Notes under the pieces: generated by a model
Databases searched by the model: none
What the model saw: the letters and a program-made list of their open reading frames with translations, nothing else
Told to the model about the DNA's origin: nothing
Shown here: piece by piece, positions 43,002 to 57,103 of the stretch
How positions within the stretch are numbered: position 1 is the first letter of the stretch
Layout of the letters: the number at the start of each line of letters is the position of its first letter
Position numbers and translations under genes: made by a program
Origin: Atherix ibis
Lineage: Eukaryota; Arthropoda; Insecta; Diptera; Athericidae
NCBI GenBank assembly: GCA_958298945.1
Contig: OY282608.1
Coordinates: 61,108,951 to 61,172,950, forward strand
Direction: 5' to 3'
DNA length: 64,000 nt

Positions 43002-45610
43002 CCAACAAACCAACAAACCAACAAGCCAACAAACCAACAAACCAACAAACCAACAAACTAACAAACCAACAAGCCAACAAACCAACAAACCAACAAACCA
43101 TCAAACGAACAAAGCAACAAGCCAACAAGCCAACAAACCAACAAACCAACAAGCCAACAAACCAACAAACCAACAAGCCAACAAGCCAACAAACCAACAA
43201 ACCAACAAACCAACAAACCAACAAGCCAACAAACCAACAAGCCAGCAAACCAACAAACCAACAAGCCAAGAAGCCAACAAACCAACAAGCCAACAAACCA
43301 AAAAACCAACAAGCCAACAAATTAACAAACCAAAAAACCAACAAACCAACAAGCCAACACGCCAACAAACCAACAAACCAACAAGCCAACAAACCAACAA
43401 ACCAACAAACCAACAAGCCAACAAACCAACAAGCCAACAAACCAACAAGCCAACAAACCAACAAAACAACAAAGAAACAAGCCAACAAACCAACAAACCA
43501 ACAAACCAACAAACCAACAAACTAAGTAACCAACTAGCCAACAAGCCAACAAACCAACAAACCAACAAACCAACAAACCAACAAACCAACAAGCCAACAA
43601 ACCAACAAACCAACAAACCAAAAAACCAACAAACCAACAAACCAACAAACCAACAAACCAACAAACCAACAAGCCAACAAGCCAACAAACCAACAAACCA
43701 ACAAGCCAACAAACCAACAAACCAACAAACCAACAAGCCAACAAACCAACAAACAAATAAACCAACAAACCAACAAACCAACAAACCAACAAACCAACAA
43801 ACCAACAAACCAACAAACGAACAAACCAACAAACCAACAAACCAACAATATAACAAGCCAACAAACCAACAAACCAACAAGCCAACAAGCCAACAAAACA
43901 ACAAACCAACAAGCCAACAAACCAACAAACCAACAAGCCAACAAACCAACAAACCAACAAACCAACAAACCAACAAACCAACAAACCAACAAACTAACAA
44001 ACCAACAAGCCAACAACAAAACAAACCAACAAACCATCAAACGAACAAAGCAACAAGCCAACAAGCTAACAAACCAACAAACCAACAAACCAACAAACCA
44101 ACAAGCCAACAAGCCAACAAACCAGCAAACCAACAAGCCAACAAACAAACAAGCCAACAAACCAACAAACCAACAAACCAAGTAACCAACAAACCAACAA
44201 ACCATCAAACGAACAAAGCAACAAACCAACAAGCCAACAAGCCAACAAACCAACAAACCAAGTAACCAAAAAGCCAACAAACTAACAAACCAACAAGCCA
44301 ACAAACCAACAAGCCAACAAACAAACAAGCCAACAAACCAACAAACCAACAAACCAAGTAACCAACAAACCAACAAACCATCAAACGAACAAAGCAACAA
44401 ACCAACAAGCCAACAAGCCAACAAACCAACAAACCAAGTAACCAAAAAGCCAACAAACTAACAAACCAACAAGCCAACAAACCAACAAGCCAACAAGCCA
44501 ACAAACCAACAAACGAACAAAGCAACAAACCAAAAAACCAACAAACCAACAAACCAAAAAACCAACAAACCAACAAACTATCAAACGAACAAAGCAACAA
44601 GTCAACAAGCCAACAAACCAACAAACCAACAAGCCAGCAAACCAACAAACTAACAAACCAACAAGCCAACAAACCAACAAGCCAGCAAACCAACAAACCA
44701 ACAAGCCAAGAAGCCAACAAACCAACAAGACAACAAACCAAAAAACCAACAAGCCAACAAATTAACAAACCAAAAAACCAACAAACCAACAAGCCAACAA
44801 GCCAACAAACCAACAAACCAACAAGCCAACAAACCAACAAACCAACAAACCAACAAGCCAACAAACCAACAAGCCAACAAACCAACAAGCCAACAAACCA
44901 ACAAACCAATAAAGAAACAAGCCAACAAACCAACAAGCCAACAAACCAACAAACCAACAAACTAAGTAGCCAACAAGCCAACAAGCCAACAAACCAACAA
45001 ACCAACAAACCAACAAACCAACAAACCAACAAACCAACAAGCCAACAAACCAACAAACCAACAAACCAAAAAACCAACAAACTAACAAACCAACAAACCA
45101 ACAAACCAACAAACCAACAAGCCAACAAGCCAACAAACCAACAAACCAACAAGCCAACAAACCAACAAACCAACAAACCAACAAGCCAACAAACCAACAA
45201 ACAAATAAACCAACAAACCAAGAAACCAACAAACCAACATACCAACAAACAAATAAACCAACAAACCAACAAACCAACAAACCAACAAACCAACAAACCA
45301 ACAAACCAATTAACCAACAAACCAACAAACGAACAAACCAACAAACCAACAAACCAACAAACCAACAATATAACAAGCCAACAAACCAACAAACCAACAA
45401 GCCAAAAAGCCAACAAACCAACAAACCAACAAGCCAACAAACCAACAAACCAACAAGCCAACAAACCAACAAACCAACAAACCAACAAACCAACAAACCA
45501 ACAAACCAACAAACTAAGAAACCAACAAGCCAACAAACCAACAAATCAACAAACCATCAAACGAACAAAGCAACAAGCCAACAAGCCAACAAACCAACAA
45601 ACCAACAAGC

Positions 45611-48600
45611 CAACAAACCAACAAACCAACAAGCCAACAAGCCAACAAACCAACAAACCAACAAGCCAACAAACCAACAAACCAACAAGCCAACAAACCT
45701 ACAAACCTACAAACCAACAAACCAACAAACCAACAAACCAACAAACCAACAAACCAACAAACTAACAAACCAACAAGCTAACAAACCAACAAACCAACAA
45801 ACCATCAAACGAACAAAGCAAAAAGCCAACAAGCCAACAAACCAACAAACCAACAAGCCAACAAACCAACAAACCAATAAGCCAACAAGCCAACAAACCA
45901 ACAAACCAACAAACCAACAAGCCAACAAACCAACAAACCAACAAACTAACAAGCCAACAAACCAAAAAAAAATAAACCAACAAACCAAAAAACCAACAAA
46001 CCAACAAACAAACAAACCAACAAACCAACAAACCAACAAGCCAACAAGCCAACAAACCAACAAGCCAACAAACCATCACACGAACAAAGCAACAAACCAA
46101 CAAGCCAACAAGCCAACAAACCAACAAACCAAGTAACCAAAAAGCCAACAAACTAACAAACCCACAAGCCAACAAACCAACAAGCCAACAAGCCAACAAA
46201 CCAACAAACCAACAAAGCAACAAACCAAAAAACCAACAAAACAAAAAACCAACAAACCAACAAACTATCAAACGAACAAAGCAACAAGCCAACAAGCCAA
46301 CAAACCAACAAACCAACAAGCCAACAAACCAACAAGCCAAAAAACCAACAAACCAACAAGCCAACAAGCCAACAAACCAACAAACCAACAAACCAACAAG
46401 CCAACAAACCAACAAACCAACAAGCCAATAAACCAACAAACCAACAAACCAACAAACCAACAAGCCAAAAAACCAACAAGCAAATAAACCAACAAACCAA
46501 CAAACCAACAAACCAACAAACCAACAAACCAACAACCCAACAAACTAACAAACCAACAAGACAAAAAACAAACAAGCCAACAAACCAACAAGCCAACAAA
46601 CCAACAAACCAACAAACCAACAAGCCAACAAACCAACAAGCCAACAAACCAACAAACCAACAAGCCAACAAGCCAACAAACCAACAAACCAACAAGCCAA
46701 CAAGCCAACAAACCAATAAACCAACAAGCCAACAAACCAACAAACAAATAAACCAACAAACCAACAAGCCAACAAACCAATAAACCAACAAACCAACAAG
46801 CCAACAAGCCAACAAACCAACAAACCAACAAACCAACAAGCCAACAAACCAATTAACCAACAAACCAACAAACGAACAAACCAAAAAACCAACAAACCAA
46901 CAAGCCAACAAACCAACAAACCAACAAACCAACAAGCCAACAAACCAACAACCAACAAACCAAGTAACCAAAAAGCCAACAAACTAACAAACCAACAAGC
47001 CAACAGGCCAACAAACCAACAAGCCAACAAGCCAACAAGCCAACAAACCAACAAACCAACAAACCAACAAACCAACAAACCAACAACCCAACAAACCAAC
47101 AAACCAAAAAACCAACAAACCAACAAGCCAACAAGCCAACAAATTAACAAACTAACAAACCAACAAACGAACTAACCAACAAACCAACAAACCAACAAGT
47201 CAACAAACCAATAAACTAACAAGTCAACAAATTAGCAAACCAAAAAACCAACAAACCAACAAGCCAACAAGCCAACAAACCAACAAACCAACAAGCCAAC
47301 AAACCAACAAACCAACAAACCAACAAGCCAACAAACCAACAAGCCAACAAACCAACAAGCCAACAAACCAACAAACCAACAAAGAAACAAGCCAACAAAC
47401 CAACAAGCCAACAAACCAACAAACCAACAAACTAAGTAACCAACAAGCCAACAAGCCAACAAACCAACAAACCAACAAACCAACAAACCAACAAACCAAC
47501 AAGCCAACAAACCAACAAACCAACAAACCAAAAAACCAACAAACCAACAAACCAACAAACCAACAAACCAACAAACCAACAAACTAACAAACCAACAAGC
47601 CAACAAGCCAACAAGCCAACAAACCAACAAACCAACAAACCAACAAACCAACAAACCAACAAACCAACAAGCCAACAAACCAACAAACAAATAAACCAAC
47701 AAACCAACAAATCAACAAACCAACAAACCAATTAACCAACAAACCAACAAACGAACAAACCAACAAACCAACAAACCAACAAACCAACAAACCAACAATA
47801 TAACAAGCCAACAAACCAACAAACCAACAAGCCAACAAACCAACAAACCAACAAGCCAACAAACCAACAAACCAACAAGCCAACAAACCAACAAACCAAC
47901 AAACCAACAAACCAACAAACCAACAAACCAACAAACCAACAAACTAACAAACCAACAAGCCAACAAACCAACAAACCAACAAACCATCAAACGAACAAAG
48001 CAACAAGCCAACAAGCCAACAAACCAACAAACCAACAAGCCAACAAACCAACAAACCAACAAGCCAACAAGCCAACAAAGCAACAAACCAAAAAACCAAC
48101 AAACCAAAAAACCAACAAACCAACAAACCATCAAACGAACAAAGCAACAAGCCAACAAGCACACAAACCAACAAACCAACAAGCCAACAAACCAACAAAC
48201 CAACAAGCCAACAAGCAAACAAACCAACAAACCAACAAACCAAGAAGCCAACAAACCAACAAACCAACAAGCCAACAAATCAACAAACCAACAAACCAAC
48301 AAACCAACAAGCCAACAAACCAACAAACAAATAAACCAACAAACCAACAAACCAACAAACCAACAAGCCAACAAGCCAACAAACCAGCAAACCAACAAAC
48401 CAACAAGCCAACAAACCAATAAGCCAACAAACCAACAAACCAACAAACCAACAAATTAACAAGCCAACAAAACAACAAACCAACAAACCAGCAAGCCAAC
48501 AAACCAACAAACCAACAAACCAACAAGCCAACAAGCCAACAAACCAACAAACCAACAAGCCAACAAACCAACAAACCAACAAGCCAACAAGCAAACAAAC

Positions 48601-51600
48601 CAACAAACCAACAAACCAACAAGCCAACAAACCAACAAACCAACAAGCCAACAAATCAACAAACCAACAAACCAACAAGCCAACAAGCCAACAAACCAAC
48701 AAACCAACAAACCAACAATGCAACAAACCAACAAACCAACAAACCAACAAGCCAACAAACCAACAAGCCAACAAACCAACAAGCCAACAAACCAACAAAC
48801 CAACAAAGAAACAAGCCAACAAACCAACAAGCCAACAAACCAACAAACCAACAAACTAAGTAACCAACAAGCCAACAAGCCAACAAACCAACAAACCAAC
48901 AAACCAACAAACCAACAAACCAACAAGCCAACAAACCAACAAACCAACAAACCAAAAAACCAACAAACCAACAAACCAACAAACCAACAAACCAACAAAC
49001 CAACAAACCAACAAACCAACAAGCCAACAAGCCAACAAGCCAACAAACCAACAAACCAACAAACCAACAAACCAACAAACCAACAAACCAACAAGCCAAC
49101 AAACCAACAAACAAATAAACCAACAAACCAACAAATCAACAAACCAACAAACCAATTAACCAACAAACCAACAAACGAACAAACCAACAAACCAACAAAC
49201 CAACAATATAACAAGCCAACAAACCAACAAACCAACAAGCCAACAAACCAACAAACCAACAAGCCAACAAACCAACAAACCAACAAGCCAACAAACCAAC
49301 AAACCAACAAACCAACAAACCAACAAACCAACAAACCAACAAACCAACAAACCAACAAACTAACAAACCAACAAGCCAACAAACCAACAAACCAACAAAC
49401 CATCAAACGAACAAAGCAACAAGCCAACAAGCCAACAAACCAACAAACCAACAAGCCAACAAACCAACAAACCAACAAGCCAACAAGCCAACAAAGCAAC
49501 AAACCAAAAAACCAACAAACCAAAAAACCAACAAACCAACAAACCATCAAACGAACAAAGCAACAAGCCAACAAGCACACAAACCAACAAACCAACAAGC
49601 CAACAAACCAACAAACCAACAAGCCAACAAGCAAACAAACCAACAAACCAACAAACCAAGAAGCCAACAAACCAACAAACCAACAAGCCAACAAATCAAC
49701 AAACCAACAAACCAACAAACCAACAAGCCAACAAACCAACAAACAAATAAACCAACAAACCAACAAACCAACAAACCAACAAGCCAACAAGCCAACAAAC
49801 CAGCAAACCAACAAACCAACAAGCCAACAAACCAATAAGCCAGCAAACCAACAAACCAACAAACCAACAAATTAACAAGCCAACAAAACAACAAACCAAC
49901 AAACCAGCAAGCCAACAAACCAACAAACCAACAAACCAACAAGCCAACAAGCCAACAAACCAACAAACCAACAAGCCAACAAACCAACAAACCAACAAGC
50001 CAACAAGCAAACAAACCAACAAACCAACAAACCAACAAGCCAACAAACCAACAAACCAACAAGCCAACAAATCAACAAACCAACAAACCAACAAGCCAAC
50101 AAGCCAACAAACCAACAAACCAACAAGCCAACAAACCAACAAACCAACAAACCAACAAGCAAACAAACCAACAAACCAACAAACCAACAAGCCAACAAAC
50201 CAACAAACCAACAAGCCAACAAATCAACAAACCAACAAACCAACAAACCAACAAGCCAACAAACCAACAAACAAATAAACCAACAAACCAACAAACCAAC
50301 AAACCAACAAGCCAACAAGCCAACAAACCAGCAAACCAACAAACCAACAAGCCAACAAACCAACAAGCCAACAAACCAACAAACCAACAAACCAACAAAT
50401 TAACAAGCCACCAAACAACAAACCAACAAACCAACAAGCCAACAAACCAACAAACCAACAAACCAAGAAGCCAACAAGCCAACAAACCAACAAACCAACA
50501 AGCCAACAAACCAACAAACCAACAAACCAACATGCCAACAAACCAACAAACTAAGTAACCAACAAGCCAACAAACCAACAAACCAACAAACCAACATGCC
50601 AACAAACCAACAAACTAAGTAACCAACAAGCCAGCAAACCAACAAACCAACAAGCCAACAAGCCAACAAACCAACAAGCCAACAAACCAATAAACCAACA
50701 AGCCAACAAATTAACAAACCAAAAAACCAACAAACCAACAAGCCAACAAGCCAACAAACCAACAAACCAACAAACCAACAAGCCAACAAACCAACAAACC
50801 AACAAACCAACAAACTAACAAACCAACAAGCCAACAAACCAACAAACCAACAAACCATCAAACGAACAAAGCAACAAGCCAACAAGCCAACAAACCAACA
50901 AACCAACAAGCCAACAAACCAACAAACCAACAAGCCAACAAGCCAACAAACCAACAAACCAACAAACCAACAAACCAACAAGCCAACAAACCAACAAGCC
51001 AGCAAACCAACAAACCAACAAGCCAAGAAGCCAACAAACCAACAAGCCAACAAACCAAAAAACCAACAAGCCAACAAATTAACAAACCAAAAAACCAACA
51101 AACCAACAAGCCAACAAGCCAACAAACCAACAAACCAACAAGCCAACAAACCAACAAACCAACAAACCAACAAGCCAACAAACCAACAAGCCAACAAACC
51201 AACAAGCCAACAAACCAACAAAACAACAAAGAAACAAGCCAACAAACCAACAAACCAACAAACTAAGTAACCAACAAGCCAACAAGCCAACAAACCAACA
51301 AACCAACAAACCAACAAACCAACAAACCAACAAGCCAACAAACCAACAAACCAACAAACCAAAAAACCAACAAACCAACAAACCAACAAACCAACAAACC
51401 AACAAACCAACAAGCCAACAAGCCAACAAACCAACAAACCAACAAGCCAACAAACCAACAAACCAACAAACCAACAAGCCAACAAACCAACAAACAAATA
51501 AACCAACAAACCAACAAACCAACAAACCAACAAACCAACAAACCAACAAACCAACAAACGAACAAACCAACAAACCAACAAACCAACAAACCAACAATAT

Positions 51601-53290
51601 AACAAGCCAACAAACCAACAAACCAACAAGCCAACAAGCCAACAAAACAACAAACCAACAAGCCAACAAACCAACAAACCAACAAGCCAACAAACCAACA
51701 AACCAACAAACCAACAAACCAACAAACCAACAAACCAACAAACTAACAAACCAACAAGCCAACAACAAAACAAACCAACAAACCATCAAACGAACAAAGC
51801 AACAAGCCAACAAGCTAACAAACCAACAAACCAACAAACCAACAAACCAACAAGCCAACAAGCCAACAAACCAACAAACCAACAAACCAACAAGCCAACA
51901 AACCAACAAACCAACAAACCAACAAACCAACAAGCCAACAAGCCAACAAACCAACAAACCAATAAACCAACAAGCCAACAAACAAACAAGCCAACAAACC
52001 AACAAACCAACAAACCAAGTAACCAACAAACCAACAAACCATCAAACGAACAAAGCAACAAACCAACAAGCCAACAAGCCAACAAACCAACAAACCAAGT
52101 AACCAAAAAGCCAACAAACTAACAAACCAACAAGCCAACAAACCAACAAGCCAACAAGCCAACAAACCAACAAACGAACAAAGCAACAAACCAAAAAACC
52201 AACAAACCAACAAACCAAAAAACCAACAAACCAACAAACTATCAAACGAACAAAGCAACAAGTCAACAAGCCAACAAACCAACAAACCAACAAGCCAGCA
52301 AACCAACAAACCAACAAACCAACAAGCCAACAAACCAACAAGCCAGCAAACCAACAAACCAACAAGCCAAGAAGCCAACAAACCAACAAGACAACAAACC
52401 AAAAAACCAACAAGCCAACAAATTAACAAACCAAAAAACCAACAAACCAACAAGCCAACAAGCCAACAAACCAACAAACCAACAAGCCAACAAACCAACA
52501 AACCAACAAACCAACAAGCCAACAAACCAACAAGCCAACAAACCAACAAGCCAACAAACCAACAAACCAATAAAGAAACAAGCCAACAAACCAACAAGCC
52601 AACAAACCAACAAACCAACAAACTAAGTAGCCAACAAGCCAACAAGCCAACAAACCAACAAACCAACAAACCAACAAACCAACAAACCAACAAGCCAACA
52701 AACCAACAAACCAACAAACCAAAAAACCAACAAACTAACAAACCAACAAACCAACAAACCAACAAACCAACAAGCCAACAAGCCAACAAACCAACAAACC
52801 AACAAGCCAACAAACCAACAAACCAACAAACCAACAAGCCAACAAACCAACAAACAAATAAACCAACAAACCAAGAAACCAACAAACCAACAAACCAACA
52901 AACAAATAAACCAACAAACCAACAAACCAACAAACCAACAAACCAACAAACCAACAAACCAACAAACCAATTAACCAACAAACCAACAAACGAACAAACC
53001 AACAAACCAACAAACCAACAAACCAACAATATAACAAGCCAACAAACCAACAAACCAACAAGCCAAAAAGCCAACAAACCAACAAACCAACAAGCCAACA
53101 AACCAACAAACCAACAAGCCAACAAACCAACAAACCAACAAACCAACAAACCAACAAACCAACAAACCAACAAACCAACAAACTAACAAACCAACAAGCC
53201 AACAAACCAACAAATCAACAAACCATCAAACGAACAAAGCAACAAGCCAACAAGCCAACAAACCAACAAACCAACAAGCCAACAAACCAA
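45611..53290. repeat. Higher-order supercopy C2, adjacent to C1
   Basis: Second head-to-tail copy of C1, shorter because it lacks the 687-bp duplication and several small unit gains. The CCATCACA cassette at 46,073 pairs with 37,677, and ATATAA modules at 47,792 and 53,023 pair with 39,396 and 45,362. The longest + strand open frame of the window (48,718-49,875) lies here and is pure repeat translation. Its start is the ATG of an AATGCAACAAAC variant at 48,718, a private change. Confidence 0.86.
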
Positions 53291-54734
53291 CAAACCAACA
53301 AGCCAACAAGCCAACAAACCAACAAACCAACAAACCAACAAGCCAACAAACCAACAAACCAACAAACCAACAAACCAACAAGCCAACAAGCCAACAAACC
53401 AACAAACCAATAAACCAACAAGCCAACAAACCAACAAGCCAACAAACCAACAAACCAACAAACCAAGTAACCAACAAACCAACAAACCATCAAACGAACA
53501 AAGCAACAAACCAACAAGCCAACAAACCAACAAACCAACAAACCAAGTAACCAAAAAGCCAACAAACTAACAAACCAACAAGCCAACAAACCAACAAGCC
53601 AACAAGCCAACAAACCAACAAACCAACAAAGCAACAAACCAAAAAACCAACAAACCAACAAACAAATAAACCAACAAACCAACAAACCAACAAACCAACA
53701 AACCAACAAACAAATAAACCAACAAACCAACAAACCAACAAACCAACAAACCAACAAACCAATTAACCAACAAACCAACAAACGAACAAACCAACAAACC
53801 AACAAACCAACAATATAACAAGCCAACAAACCAACAAACCAACAAGCCAACAACCCAACAAACCAACAAACCAACAAGCCAACAAACCAACAAACCAACA
53901 AGCCAACAAACCAACAAACCAACAAACCAATAAACCAACAAACCAACAAACCAACAAACTAACAAACCAACAAGCCAACAAACCAACAAATCAACAAACA
54001 ATCAAACGAACAAAGCAACAAGCCAACAAGCCAACAAACCAACAAACCAACAAGCCAACAAACCAACAAACCAACAAGCCAACAAGCCAACAAACCAACA
54101 AACCAACAAACCAACAAGCCAACAAACCAACAAACCAACAAACCAACAAACCAACAAGCCAACAAGCCAACAAACCAACAAACCAGTAAACCAACAAGCC
54201 AACAAACCAACAAGCCAACAAACCAACAAACCAACAAACCAAGTAACCAGCAAACCAACAAACCATCAAACGAACAAAGCAACAAACCAACAAGCCAACA
54301 AACCAACAAACCAACAAACCAAGTAACCAAAAAGCCAACAAACTAACAAACCAACAAGCCAACAAACCAACAAGCCAACAAGCCAACAAACCAACAAACC
54401 AACAAAGCAACAAACCAAAAAACCAACAAACCAACAAGCACACAAACCAACAAACCAACAAGCCAACAAACCAACAAACCAACAAGCCAACAAGCCAACA
54501 AACCAACAAACCAACAAACCAACAAGCCAACAAACCAACAAACCAACAAGCCAACAAATCAACAAACCAACAAACCAACAAACCAACAAGCCAACAAACC
54601 AACAAACAAATAAACCAACAAACCAACAAACCAACAAACTAACAAGCCAACAAGCCAACGAACCAGCAAACCAACAAACCAACAAGCCAACAAACCAACA
54701 AGCCAACAAACCAACAAACCAACAAAACAACAAA
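53183..54734. repeat. 776-bp tandem duplication
   Basis: About 53,183-53,958 is repeated at 53,959-54,734, offset 776 (97 octamers), visible as identical ordered marks around CCATCAAA at about 53,223 and its counterpart at about 53,999, here altered to CAATCAAA. Part of the unit (53,226-53,477) also gives the same - strand translation as 32,417-32,668, so this string is shared with C0. Confidence 0.78.
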
Positions 54735-57050
54735 TTAACAAGCCAACAAGCCAACAAACCAACAAACCAACAAGCCAACAAACCAACAAACCAACAAACC
54801 AACAAACTAACAAACCAACAAGCCAACAAACCAACAAACCAACGAACCATCAAACGAACAAAGCAACAAGCCAACAAGCCAACAAACCAACAAACCAACA
54901 AGCCAACAAACCAACAAACCAACAAGCCAACAAGCCAACAAACCAACAAACCAACAAACCAACAAGCCAACAAACCAACAAGCCAGCAAACCAACAAACC
55001 AACAAGCCAACGAGCCAACAAAACAACAAGCCAACAAACCAATAAACCAACAAGCCAACAAATTAACAAACCAACAAACCAACAAACCAACAAGCCAACA
55101 AGCCAACAAACCAACAAACCAACAAGCCAACAAACCAACAAACCAACAAACCAACAAGCCAACAAACCAACAAGCCAACAAACCAACAAGCAAACAAACC
55201 AACAAACCAACAAACTAAGTAACCAACAAGCCAACAAACCAACAAACCTACAAACCAACAAACCAACAAACCAACAAACCAACAAGCGAACAAACCAACA
55301 AACCAACAAACCAAAATACCAACAAACCAACAAACCAACAAACCAAAAAAACCAACAAACCAACAAGCCAACAAGCCAACAAACCAACAAACCAACAAGC
55401 CAACAAACCAACAAACCAACAAACCAACAAGCCAACAAACCAACAAACAAATAAACCAACAAACCAACAAACCAACAAACCAACAAAACAACAAACCAAC
55501 AAACCAACAAACAAATAAACCAACAAACCAACAAACCAACAAACCAACAAACCAATTAACCAACAAACCAACAAACGAACAAACCAACAAACCAACAAAC
55601 CAACAAACCAACAATATAATAAGCCAACAAACCAACAAACCAACAAGCCAACAAACCAACAAACCAACAAACCAACAAGCCAACAAACCAACAAACCAAC
55701 AATCCAACAAACCAACAAACCAACAAACCAACAAACCAACAAACCAACAAACCAACAAATTAACAAACCAACAAGCCAACAAACCAACAAACCAACAAAC
55801 CATCAAACGAACAAAGCAACAAGCCAACAAGCCAACAAACCAACAAACCAACAAGCCAACAAACCAACAAACCAACAAGCCAACAAGCCAACAAACCAAC
55901 AAACCAACAAACCAACAAGCCAATAAACCAACAAACCAACAAACCAACAAACCAACAACCCAACAAGCCAACAAGCCAACAAACCAACAAACCAATAAAC
56001 CAACAAGCCAACAAACCAACAAGCCAACAAACCAACAAACCAACAAACCAAGTAACCAACAAACCAACAAACCATCAAACGAACAAAGCAACAAACCAAC
56101 AAGCCAACAAGCCAACAAACCAACAAACCAAGTAACCAAAAAGCCAACAAACTAACAAACCAACATGCCAACAAACCAACAAGCCAACAAGCCAACAAAC
56201 CAACAAACCAACAAAGCAACAAACCAAAAAACCAACAAACCAAAAAACCAACAAACCAACAAACCAACAAACCAACAAACCATCAAACGAACAAAGCAAC
56301 AAGCCAACAAGCACAGAAACCAACAAACCAACAAGCCAACAAACCAACAAACCAACAAGCCAACAAGCCAACAAACCAACAAACCAACAAACCAACAAGC
56401 CAACAAACCAACAAACCAACAAGCCAACAAATCAACAAACCAACAAACCAACAAACCAACAAGCCAACAAACCAACAAACAAATAAACCAACAAACCAAC
56501 AAACCCACAAACCAACGAACCAACAAGCCAACAAACCAGCAAACCAACAAACCAACAAGCCAACAAACCAACAAGCCAACAAACCAACAAACCAACAAAC
56601 CAACAAATTAACAAGCCAACAAGCCAACAAACCAACAAACCAACAAGCCAACAAACCAACAAACCAACAAACCAACAAGCCAACAAGCCAACAAACCAAC
56701 AAACCAACAAGCCAACAAGCCAACAAACCAACAAACCAACAAACCAACATGCCAACAAACCAACAAACTAAGTAACCAACAAGCCAACAAACCAACAAAC
56801 CAACAAACCAACATGCCAACAAACCAACAAACTAACTAACCAAAAAGCCAGCAAACCAACAAACCAACAAGCCAACAAGCCAACAAACCAACAAACCAAC
56901 AAACCAACAAACCAACAAGCCAACAAACCAACAAGCCAACAAACCAACAAACCAACAAACCAACAAGCCAACAAACCAACAAACCAACAAACCAACAAAC
57001 CAACAAGCCAACAAACCAACAAACCAACAAGCCAACAAACCAACAAACCA
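54735..57050. repeat. C/D transition mosaic
   Basis: Octamer array without a clear long tandem partner that I could align. It carries C-type marks (ATATAA module at 55,608, TTAACAAG units, CAAATAAA) and the first D-type CATG doublet at 56,751/56,815. A 9-bp unit at 55,343-55,351 (seven A) is the last register change in the window; phase returns to 0 and stays there to base 64,000. Confidence 0.7.
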
Positions 57051-57103
57051 ACAAACCAACAAACCAACAAACCAACAAACCAACAAACCAACAAACCAAC
57101 AAA
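57032..57103. repeat. Homogeneous run of 9 canonical units
   Basis: Nine consecutive CCAACAAA units without a G-ending variant. The related run at 61,792-61,895 has 13 units. Confidence 0.88.

Larger units (their letters stand above)
37215..45610. repeat. Higher-order supercopy C1
   Basis: Repeated head-to-tail as C2. The offset is 8,396 from the CCTACAAA doublet at 37,302 (45,698) to about 39,335, then 8,388 to about 40,767, 8,380 near 41,000-41,300, 8,444 near 41,630, 7,757 from about 42,800 to 43,300, and 7,661 from about 44,380 to the end. The drop from 8,444 to 7,757 is explained exactly by a 687-bp tandem duplication present only here. Variant order, one-base shifts (37,566, 38,549 and 41,964, mirrored at 45,962, 46,945 and 50,408) and ATATAA modules are shared. 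The first 1.6 kb is A-like and the remainder carries C-type marks. Confidence 0.87.

Noticed and set aside
48718..49875. 385-codon Gln/Asn-rich frame on the + strand with a true ATG, as a prion-like gene
   Set aside because: It is repeat translation (PTNQQTNK), its ATG comes from one altered octamer, the C1 partner lacks it, and there is no promoter or unique flank.
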